Positions 34,398 through 43,265 are shown, counted from the stretch's first letter. The stretch: DNA of 46,643 bases from Actinomycetota bacterium (GCA_030684515.1 JAUXVJ010000019.1:1-46643), one strand, 5' to 3'. Made by a program: numbers and translations. Notes: generated by a model from the sequence alone, not told the origin.

Positions 34398-36623
34398 CTA
34401 GGACTTTGATGCTTGAAGCAGAAGTGTGGAGATATCAACCACTTCAACGCCAATCGCCCGGGCCGGGTCCTGCTGGCGTGTTGTGACCGCGTCATTGAGC
34501 ATGACTGAACAGAACGGACATCCCACGGCGATCCGCTTGGCTCCCGTGGCGATAGCCTCATCGCCACGGTTCTGATTGACACGTGAGCCGATGCGCTCTT
34601 CCATCCACATACGGGCACCACCGGCTCCGCAGCAGAAGCTCTTGTCGCCACTTCGCTCCATCTCAACAACCTTCTCTGCGCTAGCAGACACCAGTTCGCG
34701 AGGAGGCGTGTAGATCTTGTTATGGCGGCCCAGGTAGCAGGGATCGTGATAGGTCACGGTCTGATCAATCTTGTTGACCGGAGTCAGGCGACCTGCCTTG
34801 ACGAGCTCGGCCAACAGCTCTGAATGGTGGACAACTTCGTAGTTGCCACCGAGCTGTGGGTACTCGCGCTTGAGAGTGTTCAGGCAGTGGGGGCAGGTCA
34901 CAACGATCTTCTTGGCCTGGATCTCGTTGAGCACTTCAACGTTCTGGGCAGCCTGCATCTGGAACAGGAACTCGTTGCCGGCGCGCCGCGCTGGGTCCCC
35001 GGTGCAGGTTTCGCCCTCACCCAGCACCATGAAGTTGACGCCAGCCATGTTCAGCAATTCGGCGACGTTCTTGGTGGTGCGCTTGGCGCGATCCTCGAAT
35101 GCTCCAGCGCAGCCGACCCAGAACAGGTAGTCGACATCATCGGGAATGGTGTCCTCGCCATTGGCGCCAAAGACATTGACCTCGAAGTCCACCTCGGAGA
35201 TCCAGGCGTTGCGATCCGAGGCATTCATGCCCCACGGGTTGCCCTTGTTCTCAAGGTTCTTGAACAAGCCGTTGAGCTCTGCCGGGAAGTCCGTGGCAAT
35301 GAGCACCTGATTGCGACGCATGTCGATGAAGTGGTCGATGTGCTCGATGTCAACCGGGCACTGATTCACGCAGGCACCGCAAGTGGTGCAGGCCCAGAGT
35401 GCTTCCTCATCGATGATCGGCAGATCAGGATGGCTGGTGCGGTGGCCGTCAGGTGTGTAGCCATCCTCAGCTGCATGCTCCGAGCCCTCGCGCGAACCGA
35501 TGAAGGGACGCTCGACTTGGGCGCGCACCTCAGGGCTCACTGCGGCCAGCGCAGCGTCGTCGAATTCGCCAAGACCTGGGTGATTGCCCTTGGCGGCCAA
35601 CAGGTATTCAGACTGCGCGAACATGGTGTCGCGCAGGTTCATGATCATGAGCTTCGGCGACAGGGGCTTCTCGGTGTTCCAGGCTGGACACTGCGACTGG
35701 CAGCGACCGCACTCGGTGCAGGCCATGAAGTCGACATAGCCCTTCCAAGTGAACTCAGCGATGTGTCCCTTGCCGAACAGTGCATCGTCTGGTGGATCCT
35801 CAAAGTTCAGTGGCTTGCCGTCGTACATGATCGGCAGTAGCGGGCCAAGTGCATTGGGACGACGCGAGGTGAAGACGTTGATCGGTGCGGCACCGATGTG
35901 CAGGTGCTTGGAGTGCAGCACGATCAACAGGAAGAGCAGGACGACCGCGATCTGCAGCCAAATGCCGACGACCTCAAGAATCTCATTTGCGGTCTGTCCG
36001 AGTGGGTAGAGCCAGGAGGCCACCCACTCAGTCACGAAGGCGCCCCCGTCCATGAATGGGAAGTGCTCTTCACCCGTGTAAAGCGACACGTTGTACTGCG
36101 CTGCCCGATACAGGAACAGGGTCCAGACCACGTTGAAGATCATGAACAAGATGACCCAGGCGCCAGTGGTGTGCGAACCGAAGAAGCGCGAGAAGCGACC
36201 CTTGACCTCGGGCTTGTTGGTCAGGCGCAGGATCGCGAAGATCACGATGCCGACGAGGACGAGCAGGCCGAAGAGATCCTCGGCAAATCCAAGCAGTGAC
36301 CAGTGGCCCACCACAGGGATGGCGAAGTCAGCGATGAACAAGGCGCCGTAGACCTCAAGAATGGTGGCACCAAGAACCAGGAAGCCCCAGAAGGCGAATA
36401 CGTGAGCAATGCCCGGGATGGTCCACTTCAGCAGTTTCTTCTGGCCAAGGACTTCAACTGTCTCGGCCTGAACGCGCGCAGTGGGATCGCTCAGACGCCC
36501 GGTTGCCGGCTTTCCGCTTCGAGCCAGCTTGACCAGGAACAGCAGGCGACGACCCGCGAAAGCCAAGATTCCAATGGTCAGTGCAAGCCCAACAACCAGG
36601 CGCAACACCATGTCCGACTCCAT
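34398..36623 (-). CDS. Membrane Fe-S oxidoreductase, EtfD-like ETF:menaquinone oxidoreductase
   Basis: This protein of about 741 residues has an N-terminal NarI-like membrane domain of five to six helices (about 5-235), two 4Fe-4S ferredoxin motifs (CTECGRCQSQCP and CTTCGACVNQCP), and two CCG cysteine-rich domains of the heterodisulfide-reductase type (TCPHCLNTL and CYLGRHNKIY followed by FCCGAGGARM). The layout matches mycobacterial EtfD (Rv0338c), which passes electrons from ETF to menaquinone during fatty-acid oxidation. The adjacent etfB-etfA genes strengthen this. GGGAG lies 9 nt before the ATG at 36623. An ATG at 36611 has GGAG 6 nt upstream, and one at 36647 is also in frame. It is divergent from the TetR gene, with a palindrome between them. 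Confidence 0.9.
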   Translation of the reverse strand: MESDMVLRLVVGLALTIGILAFAGRRLLFLVKLARSGKPATGRLSDPTARVQAETVEVLGQKKLLKWTIPGIAHVFAFWGFLVLGATILEVYGALFIADFAIPVVGHWSLLGFAEDLFGLLVLVGIVIFAILRLTNKPEVKGRFSRFFGSHTTGAWVILFMIFNVVWTLFLYRAAQYNVSLYTGEEHFPFMDGGAFVTEWVASWLYPLGQTANEILEVVGIWLQIAVVLLFLLIVLHSKHLHIGAAPINVFTSRRPNALGPLLPIMYDGKPLNFEDPPDDALFGKGHIAEFTWKGYVDFMACTECGRCQSQCPAWNTEKPLSPKLMIMNLRDTMFAQSEYLLAAKGNHPGLGEFDDAALAAVSPEVRAQVERPFIGSREGSEHAAEDGYTPDGHRTSHPDLPIIDEEALWACTTCGACVNQCPVDIEHIDHFIDMRRNQVLIATDFPAELNGLFKNLENKGNPWGMNASDRNAWISEVDFEVNVFGANGEDTIPDDVDYLFWVGCAGAFEDRAKRTTKNVAELLNMAGVNFMVLGEGETCTGDPARRAGNEFLFQMQAAQNVEVLNEIQAKKIVVTCPHCLNTLKREYPQLGGNYEVVHHSELLAELVKAGRLTPVNKIDQTVTYHDPCYLGRHNKIYTPPRELVSASAEKVVEMERSGDKSFCCGAGGARMWMEERIGSRVNQNRGDEAIATGAKRIAVGCPFCSVMLNDAVTTRQQDPARAIGVEVVDISTLLLQASKS

Positions 36624-36687
36624 GAAAGTCCACTCCCTGAGGGTCAATTGCGTGGGGATACCAGGTTCTCACTCAAGTCACACAATG

Positions 36688-36697
36688 AGTTATAACT
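36688..36697. promoter_or_regulatory. Palindrome between etfD-like and TetR genes
   Basis: AGTTATAACT is a perfect 10-bp palindrome in the 120-base divergent region, and it overlaps an AT-rich stretch that can serve as -10 in either direction (TATAAC; TAGCAT at 36699-36704). It is the best candidate operator for the adjacent TetR-family regulator. This is inferred from symmetry and position only. Confidence 0.4.
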
Positions 36698-36743
36698 TTA
36701 GCATAAATGAGCCACGACCAACCGGCCGAGTCGAACGTACCCA

Positions 36744-37499
36744 ATGAGCAGACTCAACGTGCAAGAATCCCGTCACATGATGTCAAATCCTCAGGTGATA
36801 CCCCTTGAGGTCCCCATCCGTCGCAAGCGCAATCCGCGCGGATCGCTGAATAAGGAAGTGATCCTGGCCGAGGCATTCAAGTTGTGTCGCGAGGAGAACC
36901 TCGACGAACTGAGCATGCCCAAACTGGCCAAGCGACTGGGTGTTGGTGTCACGAGTCTGTATTGGTACTTCCATACCAAGGATGAACTCCTGCAGGCGAT
37001 GCTTGCGCAAGTCTCAGATGAGTTCCTTCAAGGATTGCCCGACCATGCGGGGCTGCCCTGGGACGAGCACTTTCGCCGCTACTTCACCGATATGCGCAGG
37101 ATCTTTCTCGGCAACGATGTGATCAGCGATTTTCTGGTGATGTACACGCACGTGTCGATGATCGCTCCAGGCGGATACTTCATGGCGCGCCTGAACAGCG
37201 AAGTCGGCATCCTCATGGATGCCGGACTGAGCCCGCAGGATGCCACCCGTGGGTACCAGGCCATGTCGACCTACACCACCGGGACAGTGCAGAAGATTCG
37301 GCAGGTGCGACTGCGCGGCGAGGACCCGAATCTGAAGATGTTCCCCATCGATGATCCGGCAGCGATGGCCGCTATCGGCACCGACTATCCGAATCTTGTG
37401 ACGACCAGCGACTACTGGCACCGCACCTATTCGACCGATGTTGACTACGAGTTCGGACTCAACTGCATCATTGAAGGGTTGCGAGCGCTCATTCGCTAA
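36744..37499 (+). CDS. TetR/AcrR-family transcriptional regulator
   Basis: This 251-residue repressor-type protein has an N-terminal helix-turn-helix (about 31-78: LSMPKLAKRLGVGVTSLYWYFHTKDELL) and a C-terminal ligand-binding domain of the TetR_C type, longer than the minimal family size. A basic stretch (IRRKRNPRG) precedes the HTH. It is divergent from the etfD operon and upstream of the acyl-CoA dehydrogenase genes, so an acyl-CoA or related metabolite is a reasonable inducer. The start is uncertain: ATG at 36744 (weak ribosome binding site), 36777 and 36780 are all in frame. A 20-bp-stem terminator follows 13 nt after the stop. Confidence 0.88.
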   Translation: MSRLNVQESRHMMSNPQVIPLEVPIRRKRNPRGSLNKEVILAEAFKLCREENLDELSMPKLAKRLGVGVTSLYWYFHTKDELLQAMLAQVSDEFLQGLPDHAGLPWDEHFRRYFTDMRRIFLGNDVISDFLVMYTHVSMIAPGGYFMARLNSEVGILMDAGLSPQDATRGYQAMSTYTTGTVQKIRQVRLRGEDPNLKMFPIDDPAAMAAIGTDYPNLVTTSDYWHRTYSTDVDYEFGLNCIIEGLRALIR

Positions 37500-37512
37500 T
37501 CACCATCTCAGA

Positions 37513-37557
37513 CAACGTCAATGGCCGCCAGCAAAATGCTGGCGGCCATTGACGTTG
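37513..37557. terminator. Bidirectional terminator, perfect 20-bp stem
   Basis: The arms at 37513-37532 and 37538-37557 are exact reverse complements around an AAAAT loop. The hairpin lies between the convergent ends of the TetR gene (37499) and the acyl-CoA dehydrogenase gene (37570) and can serve both. Confidence 0.9.
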
Positions 37558-37569
37558 TGCGCTTGTCGA

Positions 37570-38700
37570 CTACAGACCAATCAGATCTGAGATGCGACGC
37601 TTCTGGTCGGCAGGAGTGCCGTACAGCTGACGGTCCACCATCACGCGCCGCAGGTACAGGTGAATGTCGTGCTCCCAGGTCACGCCCAGGCCGCCGTGCA
37701 TCTGCACGCAGTCCTGAACGATCTGCACTCCCTTGGTGCCGACATATGCCTTGGCCACACTGACGAGGCGACCAGCCTCGGGGTCACGATCATTGACCGC
37801 CTGCACCGCAGCATCGGTTGTGGCCATGCAGCACTCAAGCCAGGTGCGCATGTCAGAGAAGCGGTGCTTCAGCGCCTGGTAGGAGGCCAAGGGGCGACCA
37901 AAGGAGTAGCGATCGAAGGCCCACTGCACGGTGAACTCGAAGACCCTGTCGACTGCGCCATTGGTCTCTGCGCATTGCAGTGCGACAGCAACCTGGAACA
38001 TCCGCTCGGTGATGTCAGCGGCAGTGGCAACTGAGCCCACCATCGCCTCGGCCGGCACGGTAACGCCGTCGAAGCGGGCCGTCGCGTAGTGGCGAACGAA
38101 GTCCAGTGAGTCAACAGCCTCAACAGTCACGCCAGCAGCATCCGCAGGAACCAGGAACAAGGCCATCCCAGCGTCGGTCTTGGCCGACACCAGGAACACA
38201 TCCGCCTCTGCGCCAACCTCAATGCGATCCTTCACACCGGTGATGACGTAGTTGCCACCATTGGCAGCTGCAGTGGTGCTGGGGTTCAACGGATCCCATT
38301 GAGCATTGGGCTCATAGGCCGCCCAGCTTCCGATGCTCTCGCCGGACATGAGTCCTTCGATCTCACTTGAGTGATCCGGGCCCGATGCTGCACCCTCGAC
38401 CAGGCCAGCGATGACCACGTTGACCGCGATGATTGGGCCAGGCGAGGTCAGGCGACCGAACTCCTCGGCCACGATGGCGAGATCCTTGAAACCGTCGCCG
38501 GAGATGCTGCCGCCGCCTAGGTCTTCAGGAACAAGCAGTGCTGCCCAGCCGAGCTCAGCACCCTGGCTCCAGAAATCGCGCGGGAAACCCTCGCCCGATT
38601 TGTTCAACTCGCGCACCTTTTCGATGGGTGCTTCGTTCTCCAAGAACTTCACGGTTGTCGTGCGGAAAAGCTTCTGGTCCTCAGTGAGTTCCAGGTCCAT
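37570..38700 (-). CDS. Acyl-CoA dehydrogenase, FadE type (smaller subunit)
   Basis: This 376-residue FAD enzyme is of the acyl-CoA dehydrogenase fold (N-terminal helical domain, middle beta domain, C-terminal helical domain). The C-terminal signature MHGGLGVTWEHDIHLYLRR is present. At the position where medium-chain enzymes carry the Tyr-Glu-Gly-Thr catalytic loop, this protein reads LYGTP, so the canonical base seems absent. Subunits like this often pair with a second, longer FadE subunit, as in steroid side-chain dehydrogenases. The gene for such a partner lies 62 bp upstream on the same strand. I infer an alpha2beta2 heterotetramer. Confidence 0.9.
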   Translation of the reverse strand: MDLELTEDQKLFRTTTVKFLENEAPIEKVRELNKSGEGFPRDFWSQGAELGWAALLVPEDLGGGSISGDGFKDLAIVAEEFGRLTSPGPIIAVNVVIAGLVEGAASGPDHSSEIEGLMSGESIGSWAAYEPNAQWDPLNPSTTAAANGGNYVITGVKDRIEVGAEADVFLVSAKTDAGMALFLVPADAAGVTVEAVDSLDFVRHYATARFDGVTVPAEAMVGSVATAADITERMFQVAVALQCAETNGAVDRVFEFTVQWAFDRYSFGRPLASYQALKHRFSDMRTWLECCMATTDAAVQAVNDRDPEAGRLVSVAKAYVGTKGVQIVQDCVQMHGGLGVTWEHDIHLYLRRVMVDRQLYGTPADQKRRISDLIGL

Positions 38701-38762
38701 GCGGACTCCTCAGAAAGTTGTTCACCCTTGCGGGCATTGGTCGATGATCAGGAAGGGTCGAA

Positions 38763-40031
38763 CTAGCGGCCGCGGCGAACGTCCTTGAATGGAACGTCAC
38801 GGTCCGCCGCGTATTCACGAGGCATCATCAGCACACGCTCGGAGATCATGTTGCGGCTCATCTCCGATGACCCGCCACCAAGGCTCGCGCCCTGTCGCAT
38901 GAGGTACGAGACGCCGACGCTCTTCAGGAAGCCATCACCCTCGGGAACGCCGGTGACGGCCTGGTCGCCGGCAATGTCGAGCATCATGTCCATCTTCTGC
39001 TGCGGGATCTCAGCGTGCGCAAGACGCATCATCGTGCTTGCCATGGCCGGGTACTCGCCGGAGGTCATGCCGATGGTGATCCGCTTGATGAGCTGGTGGT
39101 TCACGGTGTCCTGCGCGTGTGCCCAGCCCACGAGCTCACGAGTGGCGGGATCCTTGTCCTTGCCTACCGAGCGGGCGAGCTCTTCGATCGACAGGCCACT
39201 GCGGCTACCACGGTCTGGTGCTCGTCCACTGCTGTAAGCAGAGCCACCACCGACTGCCTGGCGCTCATAGAACAACTGACGCTGTCCAACAGTCCAGCCG
39301 TCGTTCTCGGTGCCGACGAGGTTCTCGGCAGGCACGACGAGATCCTGGAAGAATTCCTCGCAGAATTCGTTGGCGCCATTGACCATGCGGAATCGGTTGA
39401 GATGCGTTGCCGGATCGTGCACCGGCACGATGATCATCGAAAGCCCACGATGCTTGGGTGCGTCCCAGTCGGTGCGCACCAGGCAGGTGGCGTAGTCGGC
39501 GGCGAAGGCGTTTGTGCTCCACGTCTTCTGACCGTTGATGACGTAGGTGTCGCCGTCACGCTGGGCGCGGGTGAGCAGACCTGCAAGATCCGAGCCACCA
39601 CTTGGCTCAGACAGGAACTGGCACAAGATGAGCTCACCGGAGATGGCGCCTCGGACGTACTTCTGCTTCTGCTCCTCGGTGCCCATGTCCAAGATCATGG
39701 CTGAGCAGATTGATAGCGAAGGCACGTTGAGCAGCAGCGGCATCTCGTATTCGACCGTCAGATCGTCAAATGCAAGTTGGTGTGCACGGCTCAGGCCTTG
39801 GCCGCCATACTCCTTCGGGAAGCAGATGCCTGCAAAACCGCCAGCGAAGAGCGTCTTCTGCAATTCACGATTGCGCTCCCAGATTTCCAAGCCATCAGTC
39901 TCATGCTCAGGTTCTCCGGCAGCTCGCACTTCATGCGCATCGGGATCCTTGCGCTTAGGCAGGCCGCCAGCCTCCAGCCAGGCCTTGGCGCGGGCACGGA
40001 AGTCCTCTACGGATTCGTTCTGGTCTGACAT
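38763..40031 (-). CDS. Acyl-CoA dehydrogenase, FadE type (larger subunit)
   Basis: This 422-residue acyl-CoA dehydrogenase has the FAD-binding segment CQFLSEPSGGSDLAG and QKTWSTNAF, and a C-terminal GASLGGGSSEMSRNMISERVL loop (GG in place of Glu-Gly, so any catalytic Glu must sit elsewhere, as in isovaleryl- or long-chain-type enzymes). It probably forms a complex with the 376-residue subunit encoded next. GGGGAG lies shortly before the ATG at 40031. It donates electrons to ETF. Substrate unknown. The 199-base gap to the divergent MoxR gene contains the inverted-repeat patch described below. Confidence 0.9.
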   Translation of the reverse strand: MSDQNESVEDFRARAKAWLEAGGLPKRKDPDAHEVRAAGEPEHETDGLEIWERNRELQKTLFAGGFAGICFPKEYGGQGLSRAHQLAFDDLTVEYEMPLLLNVPSLSICSAMILDMGTEEQKQKYVRGAISGELILCQFLSEPSGGSDLAGLLTRAQRDGDTYVINGQKTWSTNAFAADYATCLVRTDWDAPKHRGLSMIIVPVHDPATHLNRFRMVNGANEFCEEFFQDLVVPAENLVGTENDGWTVGQRQLFYERQAVGGGSAYSSGRAPDRGSRSGLSIEELARSVGKDKDPATRELVGWAHAQDTVNHQLIKRITIGMTSGEYPAMASTMMRLAHAEIPQQKMDMMLDIAGDQAVTGVPEGDGFLKSVGVSYLMRQGASLGGGSSEMSRNMISERVLMMPREYAADRDVPFKDVRRGR

Positions 40032-40094
40032 GTACTCCCCAACTCTGCGGCGGTCACTGTGTGGCTGACCACTAACATCATGAATGCACTACGG

Positions 40095-40126
40095 ATAGGC
40101 CCGAAAGGTGATAAATATCTGCCTAT
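40095..40126. promoter_or_regulatory. Nested inverted repeats in the divergent acyl-CoA dehydrogenase/MoxR promoter region
   Basis: ATAGGC at 40095-40100 and GCCTAT at 40121-40126 are inverted, and GATA-AA-TATC at 40110-40119 lies between them. The region is AT-richer than its surroundings and holds the promoter for at least one of the flanking genes. This is a candidate regulator site, but the two repeats are not concentric, so the reading is tentative. Confidence 0.3.
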
Positions 40127-40230
40127 TCGACCTAGTTCGCAATACGACCACTCGGCGCAGGCCTTGTCAACCGATCTCGAACAACCCGTACGAGATGTTT
40201 GTCGCAAGGAATTGTGCCCAAAGGAGCCTC

Positions 40231-41142
40231 ATGTCCGCCTCGTCCAACCCCGTCCCTCAGGTCATGGCGACGGCCGTTGCCACCTTTCCGAACATCACGG
40301 AAACCGCAGCCAGATTGGCAGAGGTTGGGTATGTGACTGACCCGCACATTGCAGGCGTTGTCTCCTTGGCCAGCCTGCTCGGCAAGCCCCTGCTCGCCGA
40401 AGGGCCAGCAGGCACCGGCAAGACCGAGCTCGCCAAGGCCGTTGCTCGCGCAATGGGCGCCCGCGTCATTCGGCTGCAGTGCTACGAAGGCCTGGATGAG
40501 TCCCGTGCGCTCTACGAGTGGGACTACCGCAAGCAGTTGCTGCGCATTCAGGCTGTGCGCCAAGAGGCCGCTGCCGACTGGAACGCGATCGAGGACGACA
40601 TCTTCGGTGAGGAATACCTGCTGCATCGCCCACTGCTGGAGGCGATCCAAGCCGAGGACGACGTCGTACTGCTCATCGATGAAGTCGACCGTCTCGACAT
40701 TGAAACCGAAGCGCTGCTGCTGGAGATCCTCTCCGACTTCCAGGTGTCCATTCCTGAGCTCGGCACGGTCGTTGCCCGCAAGCACCCGATGGTCGTGCTC
40801 ACGTCCAACAACAGCCGCGACCTTTCAGAGGCATTGAAGCGCCGCTGCCTGTTCATGCACGTGGGCTACCCCACCGTCGAGCGTGAGCGCGAGATCATTC
40901 TGGCTGCGGTGCCCGGCATCACTGAGAACCTCGCGGAGCAGGTCGCTCGCATTGTGCGCACCCTGCGTGATCTCAATTTGAAGAAGAGCCCGTCGGTATC
41001 TGAGACCCTGGATTGGGCCCGAGTTCTGGTGCTGCAGGGCCAAAAGGACGTCACCACGGACACCGTGATCGAGCATCTGTCGGTGCTCCTGAAGCACCAA
41101 GCCGACATTGACAAGGCAACTGAGGAACTGACCGGCGCATGA
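40231..41142 (+). CDS. MoxR-family AAA+ ATPase
   Basis: This 303-residue AAA+ ATPase of the MoxR group acts as a chaperone that remodels or activates metalloenzymes and other complexes together with a VWA protein. Walker A is EGPAGTGKTE, Walker B is VVLLIDEVDRLD, and sensor 1 is in LTSNNSRDLSEALKRRCLF, followed by the arginine-finger-type region. AAGGAG at 40221-40226 lies 4 nt before the ATG at 40231 and decides the start; the ORF is open further upstream but without coding character. The matching VWA gene is at 41841, beyond an inverted hydrolase gene. The client protein is unknown; nearby redox enzymes are plausible. Confidence 0.92.
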   Translation: MSASSNPVPQVMATAVATFPNITETAARLAEVGYVTDPHIAGVVSLASLLGKPLLAEGPAGTGKTELAKAVARAMGARVIRLQCYEGLDESRALYEWDYRKQLLRIQAVRQEAAADWNAIEDDIFGEEYLLHRPLLEAIQAEDDVVLLIDEVDRLDIETEALLLEILSDFQVSIPELGTVVARKHPMVVLTSNNSRDLSEALKRRCLFMHVGYPTVEREREIILAAVPGITENLAEQVARIVRTLRDLNLKKSPSVSETLDWARVLVLQGQKDVTTDTVIEHLSVLLKHQADIDKATEELTGA

Positions 41143-41173
41143 GCCGACCGGAAGTGCGCTACTCCGAAAGACG

Positions 41174-41803
41174 CTATTCCGAAAGGAAGCGGAGCACGGC
41201 GTCCTGGCATGTGAAGTTGGAGGTGGTCGAGAAGTGATCGACACCCTTCAGCACCAGTGCGCTCGCGTTGGGCATAGCGGCGACCATTTCATCCACCGGT
41301 CCCACCATGTCGCGCTCACCGATCACCACAAGAGTCGGCATCGTCAGCTTCGACAGTTCACTCAGTGGCGGCATCGCACTGAAGCCCTCGACATACTGCT
41401 GCACAAGAGCCCGGTCGTTGCCTGCGGTCTCCAGCAACTGCAACACGAGGTCCGGCATCTGGCCACTGCCCTGCTCACGTTCTTTCCACATGGCATCGCC
41501 GATACCGAGCAGCACAACTTTGTCGAAGGCCTCGGGCGCAGCAATAGCGGCACGCAGCACAAGTCGAGCGCCAGCACTGAATCCGATGCCCACCACCGGC
41601 GCCTTCTCGGTCACCAGGGTCACCAGGCGCTGCGCGGCTTCAGCCTCACCGCCGGGAGCTACGGGCGCGGCACCGTGGCCAGGGAGTTCATGACCGACAA
41701 CCGCAAAGCCCTCAGACTCCAAAATGTCGATCCAGCCGGTCACCCCCCAGTTGTGATCGAAGGAAGAACCCAAACCATGGACCAGCACAACCGGAGCGGA
41801 CAT
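41174..41803 (-). CDS. Alpha/beta hydrolase
   Basis: This 209-residue alpha/beta-fold hydrolase has its N-terminal strand and oxyanion region in VVLVHGLGSS. The nucleophile elbow is GFSAG, Asp is likely in GERDMVG, and the catalytic His in GVDHFS. It is short for the family and has a minimal lid. Esterase, thioesterase or lactonase activity are all possible. The ATG at 41803 has TATGCT 6 nt upstream and no Shine-Dalgarno (leaderless pattern). The frame continues upstream across the divergent VWA gene but only as shadow. It is inserted in opposite orientation between the MoxR and VWA genes. Confidence 0.85.
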   Translation of the reverse strand: MSAPVVLVHGLGSSFDHNWGVTGWIDILESEGFAVVGHELPGHGAAPVAPGGEAEAAQRLVTLVTEKAPVVGIGFSAGARLVLRAAIAAPEAFDKVVLLGIGDAMWKEREQGSGQMPDLVLQLLETAGNDRALVQQYVEGFSAMPPLSELSKLTMPTLVVIGERDMVGPVDEMVAAMPNASALVLKGVDHFSTTSNFTCQDAVLRFLSE

Positions 41804-41840
41804 GGCGCGAGCATAAGCCGAAGCCGAGCTCGGAGGCAGC

Positions 41841-43226
41841 ATGCTTTCAACAGTTGAGGGTCTGGTTCGCGAACTGCGAACAATCGGGATTCCGGTGTCG
41901 ACCACCGAGCACATTGACGCGGCCAAGGCGCTGAAGGTCATTGACATTGGCAACCGCCAGGAGGTCAAGGCCGCATTGTGCGCGACGATGGTCAAGCGCA
42001 TTGAGCACATGAAGGCCTTCGACACGGTCTTTGACCTGTTCTTCTCCGGCCTCCAGGCATTCGACATCGAATTCCAGGAATCAGAGGGCGGCACAACCGT
42101 CGCTGACATGCTGATGGGTCTTGAGGACGACGAGCTGCACGCCATGCTCGTGGAGGCGATGGCCGAGGACGACGAACTCATGGTCAACGCACTGGTCGAG
42201 GTGTTCGTCTCGCGCAAGGCCAATGTGCAGCAAGGCGCTCAGGTCGCTGGCAATCTCTATGTCTTCCGCGTACTTCGAGCACTCGATCTGCCTGGCATTC
42301 GCGAAGAGCTCATCGAGCGGGAGCAGATCGATCCCCAGACTCCAGGGGCTGATCTGCGGCAGCGCATTGCTGAGAGCGATGCCGACCACAAGGTAGAGAC
42401 CTTGCAGCAGAAGGTTGAAGCAGCAGTACGAACCTTGCTGGTCGCCGACCGCGGCGCAACAGCCGTTGCGCGGTCGCTTCGAGCCAAACTGCCAGAGGAC
42501 ATCGACTTCCTCACCGGATCTACCGCCGAGATCGAGGCCCTTGAATGGACCCTGGCCCCGCTGCCGGTGCAGCTGGCGCAGAAGCTGCACCAGAAGCGCT
42601 CGCACGGTCGCCACGGCGCGATCGATTTTCGGGGCACCGTCCGCCACTCGATGTCCACCGGCGGCGTCCCCGTTGATCTGGCATTCAAGAAGCCGCACCC
42701 ACCCAAGCCCGAACTCATCGTGCTTGCAGACATCTCGGGATCCGTCGCATCCTTCGCGACCTTCACCTTGCAGCTGACCTTCGCCATCCGCTCCCAGTTC
42801 CGCAGCGTGCGCAGCTTCGTCTTTGTCGATGGCATCGACGAGGTCACCGAGATCATGCAGACCTCCAACAACATCGCCGAGGCTGCTCAGCGCATCGACG
42901 AAAACAAGGGCGGAATCTGGCTCGACGGTCGATCTGACTACGGCGCAGCCTTTCGCACCTTCGTAAAACGCTGGGGGCCTCAGGTCAACAGTCGCAGCAT
43001 TGTGCTCATCCTCGGCGACGGCCGATCGAACTATCGGCAGCCCTCAGTAGAAACTGTTGAGTACATTGCCAAGCGCGCGCACCGAGTCTTCTGGTTGAAT
43101 CCCGAACGTGAAGTCAGCTGGGGCGAGGGTGACTCTGTCATCCACAAATATGCACCCTTCTGCAGTTCTGTTTTCGAATGCAGAAACGTACGCCAACTGA
43201 AAGCATTCATCGAAGAGTTGGACTGA
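41841..43226 (+). CDS. VWA-domain protein, CoxE-like partner of MoxR
   Basis: This 461-residue protein has an N-terminal helical region (about 1-270, with acidic stretches) and a C-terminal von Willebrand A domain (about 285-440). The MIDAS metal site is seen in LADISGS (DxSxS), and a late ILGDGRSN supplies another metal ligand. CoxE-type VWA proteins work with MoxR ATPases, as in CO dehydrogenase maturation. GGAGG at 41832-41836 lies 4 nt before the ATG. The gene is on the same strand as the MoxR gene but separated from it by an opposite-strand hydrolase, and the hydratase genes follow 39 bp downstream. Confidence 0.9.
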   Translation: MLSTVEGLVRELRTIGIPVSTTEHIDAAKALKVIDIGNRQEVKAALCATMVKRIEHMKAFDTVFDLFFSGLQAFDIEFQESEGGTTVADMLMGLEDDELHAMLVEAMAEDDELMVNALVEVFVSRKANVQQGAQVAGNLYVFRVLRALDLPGIREELIEREQIDPQTPGADLRQRIAESDADHKVETLQQKVEAAVRTLLVADRGATAVARSLRAKLPEDIDFLTGSTAEIEALEWTLAPLPVQLAQKLHQKRSHGRHGAIDFRGTVRHSMSTGGVPVDLAFKKPHPPKPELIVLADISGSVASFATFTLQLTFAIRSQFRSVRSFVFVDGIDEVTEIMQTSNNIAEAAQRIDENKGGIWLDGRSDYGAAFRTFVKRWGPQVNSRSIVLILGDGRSNYRQPSVETVEYIAKRAHRVFWLNPEREVSWGEGDSVIHKYAPFCSSVFECRNVRQLKAFIEELD

Positions 43227-43265
43227 GTCGGGAATCGACAAGATTCCGACAAATGAAAGGAAGCC

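Noticed and set aside
34824-35840. 338-codon plus-strand open frame
   Set aside because: It is antisense to the Fe-S cysteine motifs of the EtfD-like gene and has no recognisable features.
40061-40072. GTGG-N4-CCAC inverted repeat near the larger FadE start
   Set aside because: 4-bp arms are expected by chance in this composition.
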